A DNA stretch of 55,220 nt from Eubacterium sp. (GTDB lineage: Bacteria > Bacillota > Clostridia > Oscillospirales > Acutalibacteraceae). Made by a program: the position numbers and the translations under genes. How positions within the stretch are numbered: the stretch's first letter is position 1; the number at the start of each line of letters is the position of its first letter. The stretch is taken from positions 79,815 through 135,034 of the forward strand of contig JAFSRX010000013.1 in assembly GCA_017445905.1 (NCBI GenBank), written 5' to 3'. This document shows, in pieces, positions 26,161-35,458 of the stretch. The notes under the pieces are model-generated. The model was not told the DNA's origin, made no database searches, and saw only the letters and a program-made list of their open reading frames with translations.

Positions 26161-27699
26161 TTATTCAGCATCGCCCGAGAGCTCTGACTGTAATTTATTC
26201 TGTTCGTGAAGTCTGTTTGCTCTGATGTCGGCAAGCTCAACAATCATTTCCTGTTGAAGCTGTCCGTGAATTGGGTAGAGAATAAACATAACTCCGTAAA
26301 GTCCTCTTGCAAGTGCGGGAAGAATACAGAAAATTGCCCATATTCCCGTAAGCATTGATGGGTCTGTCTGAGGAATTGCGTTTCCGATTGAGTCAGTAAG
26401 CGGAACATAGTGAATCCAGGTTAAAACCATACCTGAAAGCCATCCTGTAACAGAGGTTGCAAGCTTTGTGAAATAGCCCTGAACAGTTGTAACAAGAGCT
26501 TCATTTCTCATTCCGTGTTTCCATTCCATCCAGTCAAGCGCTTCCGCACTTAATATCGGATTGGCAACAGTAATAATTTTATTCGGAAGTCCGCAGATTG
26601 TAAGTCCGAAAATAACAAATGCAAGATTGAGAATTTTATTATCTTCAAAGGTCTGTCCGAAAGGATGATATCCAATAAAGAATAGTCCCATATATGCAAT
26701 AAAACCGAAAAGACCTGCACCGATTGCCGTTGCTCTTGCTCCGAATTTCTTAACGAGCTTTGCAGCAACGGGAACCATTATGTAGTTCGGAATACCTGTA
26801 AACAGTCCGCAAACTGTCTGATTTAAAAGAGAGCCTGTATTGTTGAGCCAGAAATACTGCTCCGAGGAACCGCCGACTGATTTGAAGGAGTTGAAGAACT
26901 CCGCAAAAATAATAGCAAAAAGCGGTCTGTTAGTGAATATGTTTTTAATTGATTCAAGAACTGAGGTTTCTCTCATTTCCTCTCGGCTCATCAGCGGAAC
27001 TCTTTCACGCATATTGAAGAATCCGAAAACCGAAAATGCAGCGGCAAGAATAAGCATAAAGTAAGCAAATCCGCTGTAAACGCCCTTCATTGTTATTTTA
27101 CTGTTTACTTTCGGAAGAAGGGTAACAAGAACGGGAACAAGCGAGGGAAGCCATGTTCCGAAAAGCTCAAAGAACTTTGTTATTGTTATAAGATTGTTTC
27201 GCTCGTTGGTGTTTGGGGTTATGTTATATATCATCAGTCCCCATGCGCCGAAATAACTCATTCCAAGTCCGTAAATGACTATGGCAACCGTTGCCCAAAT
27301 GGTTTTCTGGGTTGAACTGAAGCCCGAGGGCGCTGTAAACATCATATATCCGCCGAGAACCCATAGGGGCAGGGGAAGTATGAAAAACGGTCGTATTCGT
27401 CCCCAACGGGTACGCGTTCTGTCGATAATGAGTCCGGAGATAGTATCATCAACAGCATCGTAAATTGAAGCGAAAAAATTTATGTTTGCATATGCAGTTG
27501 TGTTCAGTTTTAAAAACTGAATCATAAAGAATTCTTTGAAGGCACCAATAAACTGGCTTAAATTCTTCTGACCGAAATTAACCAGAACATATGCGGCAAT
27601 TTCTTTTGGAGTCAGATAATTCTTTTTTGTATAGGCAAGTTTATCCAGTACTTCAAGTTCTTCGGCAGTAACTTGATCATTAACAATGGATTCAGCCAA
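26161..27699 (-). CDS. GPH-family sugar:cation symporter (MelB-like)
   Basis: 512 aa with about 12 membrane segments. After a 45-residue cytoplasmic start, YDAVDDTISGLIIDRTRTRWGR is the family's N-terminal Asp-rich helix and loop, and the MEWKHGMRNEALVTTVQGYF segment is typical of the glycoside-pentoside-hexuronide group. It should import a glycoside with Na+ or H+. The start is TTG 27699 with GAGGG eight bases before it. It ends 32 bases before hppA, and cotranscription is possible. The sugar is unknown; a second member lies at 30405-31883. Confidence 0.85.
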   Translation of the reverse strand: MAESIVNDQVTAEELEVLDKLAYTKKNYLTPKEIAAYVLVNFGQKNLSQFIGAFKEFFMIQFLKLNTTAYANINFFASIYDAVDDTISGLIIDRTRTRWGRIRPFFILPLPLWVLGGYMMFTAPSGFSSTQKTIWATVAIVIYGLGMSYFGAWGLMIYNITPNTNERNNLITITKFFELFGTWLPSLVPVLVTLLPKVNSKITMKGVYSGFAYFMLILAAAFSVFGFFNMRERVPLMSREEMRETSVLESIKNIFTNRPLFAIIFAEFFNSFKSVGGSSEQYFWLNNTGSLLNQTVCGLFTGIPNYIMVPVAAKLVKKFGARATAIGAGLFGFIAYMGLFFIGYHPFGQTFEDNKILNLAFVIFGLTICGLPNKIITVANPILSAEALDWMEWKHGMRNEALVTTVQGYFTKLATSVTGWLSGMVLTWIHYVPLTDSIGNAIPQTDPSMLTGIWAIFCILPALARGLYGVMFILYPIHGQLQQEMIVELADIRANRLHEQNKLQSELSGDAE

Positions 27700-27799
27700 A
27701 GATATTCCCTCATTTCATTAATTAATATTAATACTATATTATCATAGGAAAAGATTTAAATCAATAGTTATAAGTGAAAATTGATTTATTAGTTTTTTG

Positions 27800-27828
27800 T
27801 TGACAATATACAAAAAACAATATAAAAT
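27800..27828 (+). promoter_or_regulatory. Promoter of the zinc-ribbon membrane-protein pair
   Basis: TTGACA (27800-27805), 17 bases, TAAAAT (27823-27828), 32 bases before the start codon. Confidence 0.65.
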
Positions 27829-27859
27829 GATAATGAATAATTATGAAGGAGCGCTCAAT

Positions 27860-28789
27860 ATGGCAAGCACCTGCCCTAACTGCGGCAAAAAACTGAAATG
27901 GTATAATATGAAAGCCGAATGCTCTGAGTGCGGAGTAAGCATTCCCAATTTCAACTGGGAGGGAAGGCTTGAAGAAGATGCCGAAAAATCGGAGAAAAAA
28001 TTTGCTTCATTTTATAAATCAATGAATATCTTTTCATATTCTATATGGGGAACAAAGCTGAGAAGACTTAGAATAATACTTTCATTTCTTCCTGCAATCG
28101 GATTTATTCTTCCGTGGGCATATCTCAAAAGCGATACAAATAGCATTGGTATTGATTTATTAGGTTTGTTTACAGACGGAAAATCGCTCATTGATGTTAT
28201 ATCAGACTTTTTTGCAAATAAGAGTTTGTATTTCACGAATATGGCTTATGAATCAAATAGCGGATTACTGACATTTTCAATGTTGGCGATAACCTTTATG
28301 CTACTAAGTTTAGTATTTATCGTTATTGCATTCTTTTTGATTCTTTTTACATTTAAGCATCCTAAAACAAAGGCAATGGTTGTTTTTGATGCACTGAGTA
28401 TTGCATTTGCTGTTGCAAGTTCAGTTATGTTCCTTGTCGGACTGGGCAATGCAGATTCTCAAACGGCTGTCAATTTCGGAACTATCTCGCTGTATAATAT
28501 CAGCGGCGGTATTTCCTGGGGAATATTTGTTGCAATAGCGCTTCTTGTTGTTGCTCTTGTTTCAAATATTCTTGTTGTTAAAGCACCTGCAAAGAGCGAT
28601 GAAGAGCTTGAAGCAGAGCGCCTGAAAAAGAAAGCTGAAAAAGAAGAAAAAGAGCGCCAGGAAGATATTAGAAAAGAAAAAGAACGTGAAGAGGCAGAAA
28701 AGAATGCTGCCGAGGAGCAGGAGAGAATTGTTGCCGAGGCTAAAGCAAAACTCGAAGCAAAGAAGAAAAAGAAAGAAAAGAAGGATTAA
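27860..28789 (+). CDS. Zinc-ribbon membrane protein with charged coiled-coil tail
   Basis: 309 aa. ATG 27860 follows GAAGGAG; the open frame upstream runs into the promoter and is not coding. The N-terminus has a zinc ribbon (CPNC at 5-8 and CSEC). Four hydrophobic segments follow (IILSFLPAIGFILPWAYL, LTFSMLAITFMLLSLVFIVI, FDALSIAFAVASSVMFLVG, WGIFVAIALLVVALVSNIL). The last 60 residues are a Lys/Glu/Ala-rich coiled coil (EKEEKERQEDIRKEKEREEA). The family was not recognised. The next gene begins six bases later, so the two probably work together at the membrane. Confidence 0.72.
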   Translation: MASTCPNCGKKLKWYNMKAECSECGVSIPNFNWEGRLEEDAEKSEKKFASFYKSMNIFSYSIWGTKLRRLRIILSFLPAIGFILPWAYLKSDTNSIGIDLLGLFTDGKSLIDVISDFFANKSLYFTNMAYESNSGLLTFSMLAITFMLLSLVFIVIAFFLILFTFKHPKTKAMVVFDALSIAFAVASSVMFLVGLGNADSQTAVNFGTISLYNISGGISWGIFVAIALLVVALVSNILVVKAPAKSDEELEAERLKKKAEKEEKERQEDIRKEKEREEAEKNAAEEQERIVAEAKAKLEAKKKKKEKKD

Positions 28790-28794
28790 ATTCT

Positions 28795-29322
28795 ATGGCA
28801 AAGGATAAATCGGAAAATACTCCTAAAACTACTCAACAAAAGCTTCCAATCGTATTCGGAATTACTCTTTTAGTATTATTTGTATTAGTTCTCGGAACAA
28901 AACTTGCTATAAGTCCGAATATGCCCTCGTATAATAACTATGTGCTTATGCTTATGCCGAAGTCAATAGACACAGTTTTTGACGATAAAGATTTAACTCT
29001 TTATGTTGAAAAAAATAAGGATTTTGATAAAACGAAAAATGAACCACTCGAAGCATATAAGGTTTATTACTATAAGGATAATGATACTTCAACAAAAAAG
29101 ATTTATCTGAAAAACGGAAAAACTCTTAAGGGCGAAAAAGAAGAATCAAATATGATGGTGCTTCAGTTTTTGGGAAACGCAACAATAACTGATAGCATTA
29201 TCAGAAATATTCTGAATAAAGCGCTGATTATTCTCTTCGTATTACTTGCATGTTATCTTATCTACATCTGGTATCTTGATTGGTGCAGAAGGCAGGATAA
29301 GAAAAAAGAATTAAACAGATAG
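28795..29322 (+). CDS. Bitopic membrane protein with extracytoplasmic domain
   Basis: 175 aa. One membrane helix near the N-terminus (VFGITLLVLFVLVLG), a polar region of about 100 residues predicted outside (MPKSIDTVFDDKDLTLYVEK, YKVYYYKDND), and a second helix near the C-terminus (ALIILFVLLACYLIYIWYL) followed by a basic tail. No family was recognised. It directly follows the zinc-ribbon membrane protein. Its last 12 bases overlap the convergent gene. Confidence 0.68.
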   Translation: MAKDKSENTPKTTQQKLPIVFGITLLVLFVLVLGTKLAISPNMPSYNNYVLMLMPKSIDTVFDDKDLTLYVEKNKDFDKTKNEPLEAYKVYYYKDNDTSTKKIYLKNGKTLKGEKEESNMMVLQFLGNATITDSIIRNILNKALIILFVLLACYLIYIWYLDWCRRQDKKKELNR

Positions 29323-30282
29323 TAATATAAAACTCTGCCGTGTATATCGGCAGAGTTTTAATATTATAGGAAAAATTATACTCAGTATCATCAATATATG
29401 AGATATAAACGATAAGTCGGAAAACGGTATAAGAAAAGCAAAGAATAAAATAACTCTTAAAACCGCATAAAAGATTATCAGAGCATTCAGAAAAATTGTT
29501 ATTTTGCTTCTGATTTTAAGTACTGAACAAAGAAAAGCCGAAACGAAAACACCGAGTAATGAATATAAAGATTTTTGCAGAATGTATCGGGTTATATCAT
29601 TGCTGAAAACAAACTGAGATATATCGTTTTGGGAAAATACTATGATGCCGATAATTGCAGTAAAAAGCGAAAAATAAAGCATTTTCGGTGCTGATTTATC
29701 TCTTTTAATTAACTTTATAATTCCAATAATAAATGATGAAATAACCATTATAAAAATGAGAATGAAAAGAAATATTGCTTTTTGATTTTTTAAGATAAGG
29801 TCAAGCAAAAAATCGTTGTTTGAGGATAAATAAATACTGTTTTCAATTCTTCCTTTTTCGTTTTTTACAGGACTTAAAAGAAGGTATAACTGAGCATTCT
29901 TTTTTAAATCGCTTATGTCGATTATATGTATGTGTTTACCGTAGCCGCTGAATTTTTTATCGGTGTTTTTGAATATGATTTTTCCGTCAGTAAATAGCGA
30001 AAAGCGAAGATTATTTGTTTTAATGATAAACTTGGTCTGGGAAAAGGGAATGCGCTTGAGCTTTGTCTGAACGAGCGTTTGTTTTTCAATATCGGTGAAA
30101 ACTATATCTGTTTTTCTTTTGTTTTTACCAATCCATTTCGTTAAAACAATGTGCGACGGAGAAGGGGAAAGAACTTCACTGCTGCTGAAAAAATCAAATG
30201 AAATAACTATCAGAACCAAAAGAAAAGCAACAAAGCATATGAGCGCTTTACTGCTTTTAAAAATCTTTTTTATTTCAACCAC
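29311..30282 (-). CDS. 7TM receptor-like membrane protein (7TMR-DISM type) without output domain
   Basis: 323 aa. One N-terminal helix (ALICFVAFLLVLIVISF), an extracellular beta-rich domain at about 45-165 (IHIIDISDLKKNAQLYLLLS resembles the 7TMR-DISM extracellular part), then six to seven helices to the C-terminus. In relatives a GGDEF or kinase domain follows, but here the chain ends after the last helix. The start is uncertain: GTG 30282 lacks a ribosome site, while AGAGGTGG just after it points to a rarer codon (ATA) nearby. The 3' end overlaps the convergent gene by 12 bases and contains its terminator. Confidence 0.6.
   Translation of the reverse strand: MVEIKKIFKSSKALICFVAFLLVLIVISFDFFSSSEVLSPSPSHIVLTKWIGKNKRKTDIVFTDIEKQTLVQTKLKRIPFSQTKFIIKTNNLRFSLFTDGKIIFKNTDKKFSGYGKHIHIIDISDLKKNAQLYLLLSPVKNEKGRIENSIYLSSNNDFLLDLILKNQKAIFLFILIFIMVISSFIIGIIKLIKRDKSAPKMLYFSLFTAIIGIIVFSQNDISQFVFSNDITRYILQKSLYSLLGVFVSAFLCSVLKIRSKITIFLNALIIFYAVLRVILFFAFLIPFSDLSFISHILMILSIIFPIILKLCRYTRQSFILLSV
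29327..29362 (+). terminator. Terminator inside the convergent gene's 3' end
   Basis: AAAACTCTGCCG (29329-29340) / CGGCAGAGTTTT (29348-29359), a 12-bp perfect stem. It serves the plus-strand pair while being coding on the minus strand. Confidence 0.8.
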
Positions 30283-30360
30283 CTCTGTAATAATATGCAG
30301 AGCTTTTTTTATTTATTCTTATGTTCAAATACTAATATTAATGCTGTTTTAGGCAAAAGA

Positions 30361-30388
30361 AAAAGCATCGAAAATTCGATGCTTAATC
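30361..30388 (-). terminator. Terminator of the second GPH symporter gene
   Basis: AAGCATCGAA (30363-30372) / TTCGATGCTT (30375-30384), with a T run on the minus strand. Confidence 0.78.
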
Positions 30389-30404
30389 TGTTTGTTAATG
30401 AAAA

Positions 30405-31883
30405 TTATGCTTCTATTTCAATTCCTTTTTCAGCTCTCTGCTGAGCAAGTTCAGCTTCCATTCTTTCCTTTGTTTCTCCGGTTAATTTATAGAAGAACAT
30501 AGGAATTGTGCAAAGTGCAAGAGAAATTGCGGGAATAAGTGAAACGATTGAGAACATGCCTGTTCTGACAAGATGAGTCTGTTCAATAGGATTAGCTGTA
30601 ACAGAAGCAGAAATTGAAGCAACATCCAGTTTAACAACCATATACATAACGATTATTGCCGAGGTTGCTATTGCGTTTCCGAACTTGGTAACAAAGCTCT
30701 GGATTGCTGAGCCGAGACCTGTTAAGCGAATTCCCTCTTTCCATTCCATATAGTCAAGGCAGTCACCGGTCATTGCGAAAGCGCAAACGTTAATTGTTCC
30801 GCAGGGGATTGTTGAAATAAGAATACAGGGAACGCATGCCCAGAAATGATCGTATCCGATAAACCACATTGCAAGAGATGATGCTGAGCCCATAAGGGAT
30901 GAAACAATGATAATCTGCTTATATGAAAACTTTTTGATAAGCGGCGTTGTAACAACCATTGCGCCAAACATACCTGCAGCACTTGCAAGTGACAGAATAA
31001 GCGAAACCTTTGATAGGTTACCCTGGAGCGCAGCTTCAAGGTCTGCGCCTGTTAAGCCTGTTAAGTCTTTTCCAATGTAGAATGAGTATCTTGCAACGTG
31101 AATTGCGCCCGCCTGGAAAAGATATCTTGCAGCAGAGAGAATACCCATAAGCGCTGTAAGCATAAGCGGTTTGCATGAGAAAATGATTTTAAGTGAGTTT
31201 GGCTGATTTTTATCTTTTTTAGCAGGAACGGGGAGCTTAACTCTTTCTTTTGTTTTAAAGTAAGATATAACGAGTAGCATAGTTCCGACTATTGCGCAAA
31301 TGAATGAAATAATTGTATATTTTCTCTGTTCAAGTTCAACTCCGGCAAGATTGTTCTTGGCAAGAATTGGACCGAGAAGCATAAAGAGTGCCATCGGAAT
31401 TGCGGCGCCGACACCGTTAACAGTTCTTCCCAGAGAAATGATTGAGCCTCTTTCCTGAGCGTTGGGTGTTAACGCATTGGGAAGACTCCAGAAAGGAACG
31501 TCGCACGCAGTGTAGGTCATACCCCAGGCAACGTATGTAACAGTTGCATAGATCATCTTTTGAACAGTTCCGACATTCGGAGCAAAGAACAAAAGAAGTG
31601 TTAAAATTGCAATGGGGAGCGGAGTATAGAGCAAATATGATTTTATTTTGCCCTTCTTTGGATTTGAGTGGTCAACAATGTATCCCATAATCGGGTCGTT
31701 GATAGCATCCCATATTCTTGCAAAAAACATTAAAAGCAAAACAAAAATGGGTGATAAAAGCATTACATTGAGATAGAAGTCGGATATGTAGGAACTCATA
31801 ATTCCGTAAACCATACCCTGCCCGCATGCAGCGATGCAATAGGCAATCGTTTCCTTGGTAGGAACATATTTTTTGTTTTCCAT
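30405..31883 (-). CDS. GPH-family sugar:cation symporter
   Basis: 492 aa with about 12 membrane segments. ARIWDAINDPIMGYIVDHSN is the family's N-terminal cation-site region, and DYMEWKEGIRLTGLGSAIQS matches the loop seen in the paralogue at 26161. ATG 31883 was chosen because AGGAGAG lies before it, although the frame stays open for 29 more AT-coded codons upstream. The substrate is unknown and there is no glycosidase next to it. It is divergent from the subtilase gene. Confidence 0.85.
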   Translation of the reverse strand: MENKKYVPTKETIAYCIAACGQGMVYGIMSSYISDFYLNVMLLSPIFVLLLMFFARIWDAINDPIMGYIVDHSNPKKGKIKSYLLYTPLPIAILTLLLFFAPNVGTVQKMIYATVTYVAWGMTYTACDVPFWSLPNALTPNAQERGSIISLGRTVNGVGAAIPMALFMLLGPILAKNNLAGVELEQRKYTIISFICAIVGTMLLVISYFKTKERVKLPVPAKKDKNQPNSLKIIFSCKPLMLTALMGILSAARYLFQAGAIHVARYSFYIGKDLTGLTGADLEAALQGNLSKVSLILSLASAAGMFGAMVVTTPLIKKFSYKQIIIVSSLMGSASSLAMWFIGYDHFWACVPCILISTIPCGTINVCAFAMTGDCLDYMEWKEGIRLTGLGSAIQSFVTKFGNAIATSAIIVMYMVVKLDVASISASVTANPIEQTHLVRTGMFSIVSLIPAISLALCTIPMFFYKLTGETKERMEAELAQQRAEKGIEIEA

Positions 31884-31988
31884 AAAAACTCTCCTCAGGA
31901 TTTTATATTTATAAAATAACATATTTTTATGGAATAAGTCAATAAAATATGTTATAATTAAGCAAATCACTTAAATGGGGGATAAAAA

Positions 31989-34928
31989 ATGAAAAAACGT
32001 ATTGTTTCAATATGCCTTGTTTGTGCGCTTTTTATCTCTCTTTTTGCGCTTTTCGGAGGTAAAACAAATCCTGAAAAAAATGATTTTGCAGAGAAATTAA
32101 TCAGTATTTATCAGAAATATGACGGCGATATCAAGAGCAATTCTGAGTTTGCACTTAAAAGGCTGATGCTCTCGGATTATAAAGGTAATAATACCTACTC
32201 AGCTGATGATTATGCTTTTGATAAGGAGCACTCCTTTGCTGTTTTGCAGTATAAAAGCGAAGAAGCAGCCAAAAAAGCATATAAAAAAATAAAGAGTGAC
32301 GGTATTCCCGTTGACTGTGATTCAAAAGCTGAGCTTGATTCGGTTGAAAAGGGAAGCGTTTATCCTTTGGGAAGCAATACCATCGGTACTCCTTCATATA
32401 TTTCAAAATTTAATATGACGAAGGAAGACGTTGTTGTTGCCGTTGTTGATACAGGCGTTATGTATGACCATGAACTGATGGCTGATCGCTTTGTTTCAAG
32501 GGGCTATGATTTTTCGGATGACGGAAGAAGCAACGCATATTATGATATTCAAAAAAGGGGCGCTTATTTTGGTCATGCAACTTTCGTTTGCGGAATAATA
32601 GCTGATAATACTCCCGACAATGTTAAAATTCTTCCTTATAAAACAGTTGCTTTCGGCGACAGCGAGGCGTCAAACTCTGCAATGGTGGCTGCAATTTACG
32701 ATGCAGTTGATAAGGGCGCAAATGTTATCAATGTTTCAATGTCGGCAACATCGGGAGCAAATGCATTTAAATATGCAGTTCAGACCGCGCTGAAAAATAA
32801 TGTTTGCATATGCGCCAGTGCGGGCAATAACTCTAAAGAGATAAAATACAGATATCCGGCAGCAATAGAGGGCGTTATAACTGTTTCTGCTGTTGAAAGC
32901 GATATGGAAACCTTTGCTGATTTTTCAAATTTCGGTACAGCAGTAGATTTTTGTGCGCCCGGCAGATCGGTTGTTTCAGCCTGTCCGTATAAGAGCGGTG
33001 AGGAAAAGTATGTTAAAAACAGCGGAACATCGTTCTCTTCTCCCTATGTTGCCGCTGTATGCGCTGATATTAAGAGCATAAACACATCTTTCTCAAAGGA
33101 CGATGTGTATTCCATAATATGTGATTTTTCGCGTGATCTTGGTGCATCGGGTTATGATATTTACTGCGGTAACGGAATGCCCGATATTGGGAATATGGTT
33201 TATACTGACAGCGAAAACTATGCTTTCAGTATCCCCGAGGGCGAACTTCTTGTTAATAACAGTATTGATTATACTCAGAGCACTCAGCCCTGGCGACTTT
33301 TTGCAGACAGAATGCTCAGCGTCAGTATAGATGAAAATGTTGAAACGATAGGCTCATATGCTTTTTATAATATGAAAAAAGCGCATTTTGATATGCCCGT
33401 AAATTTTAAGAAAATCGGCGAATATGCTTTTTATTCCTGCGCTTTAATTGATGAAATAAGCTTCGACGAAAACGTCGTTTCAATAGGCGATAACGCATTC
33501 AAAGGGCTTAGCGACGATTTTTGTATATACGGCTATCGCAATACCGCTGCTGAAACGTATGCGCTTAAAGAAAAAGTTAAATTTGAAAAGCTCGGATGCA
33601 AGCACAATTATGTAGCAGATGTTGTTGACCCGACTGATGAAGAAGAGGGTTATACTGTTTATACCTGTGCTGTTTGCGGTGATTCTTATATCGGTGATTA
33701 TATTCAGCCACCCGAATATTATGAAGGCGAATGCGGAATGGGTGTTTCATGGAGATATTTAACTAAAGAAAAAATTCTTGAAATAAACGGAACTGGATAT
33801 ATGAATGCATATACCAGCGAGCTTGATGTTCCGTGGCATATGTTTATGAGCAAGATAAAAGAGGTAGTAATATCTGAAAACATAAGTTTTATCAGTGATT
33901 ATATTCTTTATAATGCTCAGAATGCCGAAAAACTAACAATATATTCGAAATCAGCCGAAATTAATGATAAAACAGTTGTATTTGATACTGAATCAAAACT
34001 CAGAATCTATGTTTATGATGATTCCTCAGCGAAGGATTATCTCAGTGATAAGGGTATAGAATATATTTCTCTTGGCTGTGCTCATTCAAGATATATTGAT
34101 TTCAGGGAAGAGCAACCCTCCTGTTGTTATGACACTTATGAAATATATACCTGTAAGGACTGTAATTATGAGTACAGAGAGTATGTCAGCAATGAAAACA
34201 AGGGGCATTATTTCAGCGGAACACTTAATACTCTTAATCATAATGCCATAGAAAATGCTGATGTATATATTGACGGAAAACTCAGCGCAAAGACCAACGA
34301 AAAAGGAAAATTCATAGTTTATCCTGTTCTGTGTGCAAATCATAATGTTGAAATAAAGCTGGGTAACAGGGTCATTTATGAGTTTGAAATAAATCCAAAC
34401 AGAAGCAATATCAGAAGTGATGTTGAGTATTGTTTCGGTGATTATGATAATAACGGATATATCAACGCAAAGGATTATTCTTTTGCGCTGAAAAACGGAT
34501 TTGATAAGTCAGATATACTTGATTTCGGAAAAACAGCAGAAAACAGTATTAGTTTTGAAAAATACGATAATCAGGAGCTTCCGTTTGCTATCAGAGTTTA
34601 TAACGAGCCGAACGATGATACTGATTATATGAGGGATTTTATCGGCATTATTGAAAACAACAGCGAGTATGTAATCAAGGAATGCGGATTTATCTACGGA
34701 AAGAATATGAGCGATGATGTGCTTTATCTTGATAGGGTTGGATATGTTAACGATGAAGGACTCGTTGTTAAAAAGAGGTCAACAACCGACAGCACTAAAT
34801 ACGAAAAAGTCCTGACCTACGGCTCAAAATCAAAAGAAGGAGTTTTGAGCGCAAGATTTTTCATTATTTATACCAATGGAGTAACGGATTGTACTTGCTA
34901 CAGTGATGTTACAACATACGAGTATTAG
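31989..34928 (+). CDS. Secreted subtilisin-family (S8) serine protease with BspA-like repeats and dockerin-like loop
   Basis: 979 aa. Signal peptide at 1-22 and a propeptide-like region at about 30-125. The S8 domain has the catalytic triad Asp154 (VVDTG), His196 (GHATFV) and Ser348 (NSGTSFSSP), with oxyanion Asn280. Residues about 430-520 hold BspA/LRR_5 repeats (ETIGSYAFYNM, KKIGEYAFYSC, VSIGDNAFKGL). Two small Cys-pair segments (YTCAVCGDSYIGDY; YTCKDCNYEYREY) and a carboxypeptidase-regulatory-like beta domain (GTLNTLNHNAIENADVYIDG) follow. CFGDYDNNGYINAKDYSFAL is an EF-hand-like dockerin loop. It is probably an extracellular protease with adhesive modules. A domain-related protease lies at 46222-49002. 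Confidence 0.85.
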   Translation: MKKRIVSICLVCALFISLFALFGGKTNPEKNDFAEKLISIYQKYDGDIKSNSEFALKRLMLSDYKGNNTYSADDYAFDKEHSFAVLQYKSEEAAKKAYKKIKSDGIPVDCDSKAELDSVEKGSVYPLGSNTIGTPSYISKFNMTKEDVVVAVVDTGVMYDHELMADRFVSRGYDFSDDGRSNAYYDIQKRGAYFGHATFVCGIIADNTPDNVKILPYKTVAFGDSEASNSAMVAAIYDAVDKGANVINVSMSATSGANAFKYAVQTALKNNVCICASAGNNSKEIKYRYPAAIEGVITVSAVESDMETFADFSNFGTAVDFCAPGRSVVSACPYKSGEEKYVKNSGTSFSSPYVAAVCADIKSINTSFSKDDVYSIICDFSRDLGASGYDIYCGNGMPDIGNMVYTDSENYAFSIPEGELLVNNSIDYTQSTQPWRLFADRMLSVSIDENVETIGSYAFYNMKKAHFDMPVNFKKIGEYAFYSCALIDEISFDENVVSIGDNAFKGLSDDFCIYGYRNTAAETYALKEKVKFEKLGCKHNYVADVVDPTDEEEGYTVYTCAVCGDSYIGDYIQPPEYYEGECGMGVSWRYLTKEKILEINGTGYMNAYTSELDVPWHMFMSKIKEVVISENISFISDYILYNAQNAEKLTIYSKSAEINDKTVVFDTESKLRIYVYDDSSAKDYLSDKGIEYISLGCAHSRYIDFREEQPSCCYDTYEIYTCKDCNYEYREYVSNENKGHYFSGTLNTLNHNAIENADVYIDGKLSAKTNEKGKFIVYPVLCANHNVEIKLGNRVIYEFEINPNRSNIRSDVEYCFGDYDNNGYINAKDYSFALKNGFDKSDILDFGKTAENSISFEKYDNQELPFAIRVYNEPNDDTDYMRDFIGIIENNSEYVIKECGFIYGKNMSDDVLYLDRVGYVNDEGLVVKKRSTTDSTKYEKVLTYGSKSKEGVLSARFFIIYTNGVTDCTCYSDVTTYEY

Positions 34929-34936
34929 GATAATAT

Positions 34937-35386
34937 ATGAAGCCAAGAATAATTATAAGCGCCTGTTTAATGGGTGAAAACTGCAAATATAACGGAAAAA
35001 ACAATATAATTGATATCTCTCAACTTAAAGAATGCTTTGAACTGATACCCGTTTGTCCTGAATGTTTCGGAGGGCTTCCGATACCGAGAGAGCCTGCTGA
35101 AATGAAAAATGGGAGAGTTTATCAGAAAAACGGCAACGATGTAACTGATGAATTTATATACGGAGCAGAACAAACGCTTTATATTGCCGAGGAAAAGAAT
35201 TGCGTTGCAGCTCTATTGAAAGAAAACTCACCTTCCTGCGGCTATGGGAATATTTACGACGGAAGCTTTTCGGGAAAACTGATATCGGGAAACGGGATAA
35301 CCGCCGAGCTGCTTAATTCAAAGGGAATCGCTGTTTTTGGCGAAAGCAGGATTAATAAGCTGATTGAGCTTTATTCAATGTGTTGA
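34937..35386 (+). CDS. DUF523-family protein
   Basis: 149 aa. IISACLMGENCKYNG, LIPVCPECFGGLPIPREPAE and LLKENSPSCGYGNIYDG are the three Cys-containing motifs of the DUF523 family, a widespread small cytosolic family of unknown biochemistry. Conserved cysteines suggest metal or cluster binding, which is not shown. It follows the subtilase gene by 8 bases and is probably read through from it. Its stop codon overlaps the start of the next promoter repeat. Confidence 0.85.
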   Translation: MKPRIIISACLMGENCKYNGKNNIIDISQLKECFELIPVCPECFGGLPIPREPAEMKNGRVYQKNGNDVTDEFIYGAEQTLYIAEEKNCVAALLKENSPSCGYGNIYDGSFSGKLISGNGITAELLNSKGIAVFGESRINKLIELYSMC

Positions 35387-35425
35387 CAACATTAAGTTGA
35401 CAACATTAAATCAATATTTTATAAT
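35382..35425 (+). promoter_or_regulatory. Consensus promoter within a tandem 14-bp repeat
   Basis: GTTGACAACATTAA occurs twice in tandem (35382-35395, 35396-35409). The second copy's TTGACA (35397-35402) lies exactly 17 bases from TATAAT (35420-35425). The first copy begins in the DUF523 stop codon region. Confidence 0.75.
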
Positions 35426-35458
35426 ATTATTTATAAAAAATTTCAGGAGTATAAAAAT

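Noticed and set aside
26143-26162. Second Rex-like site (TTGTTAATAGTTCTTAAT) before hppA
   Set aside because: Only the left half-site fits; the right half has several mismatches to TTAACAA and it lies upstream of the coding start without a matching promoter.
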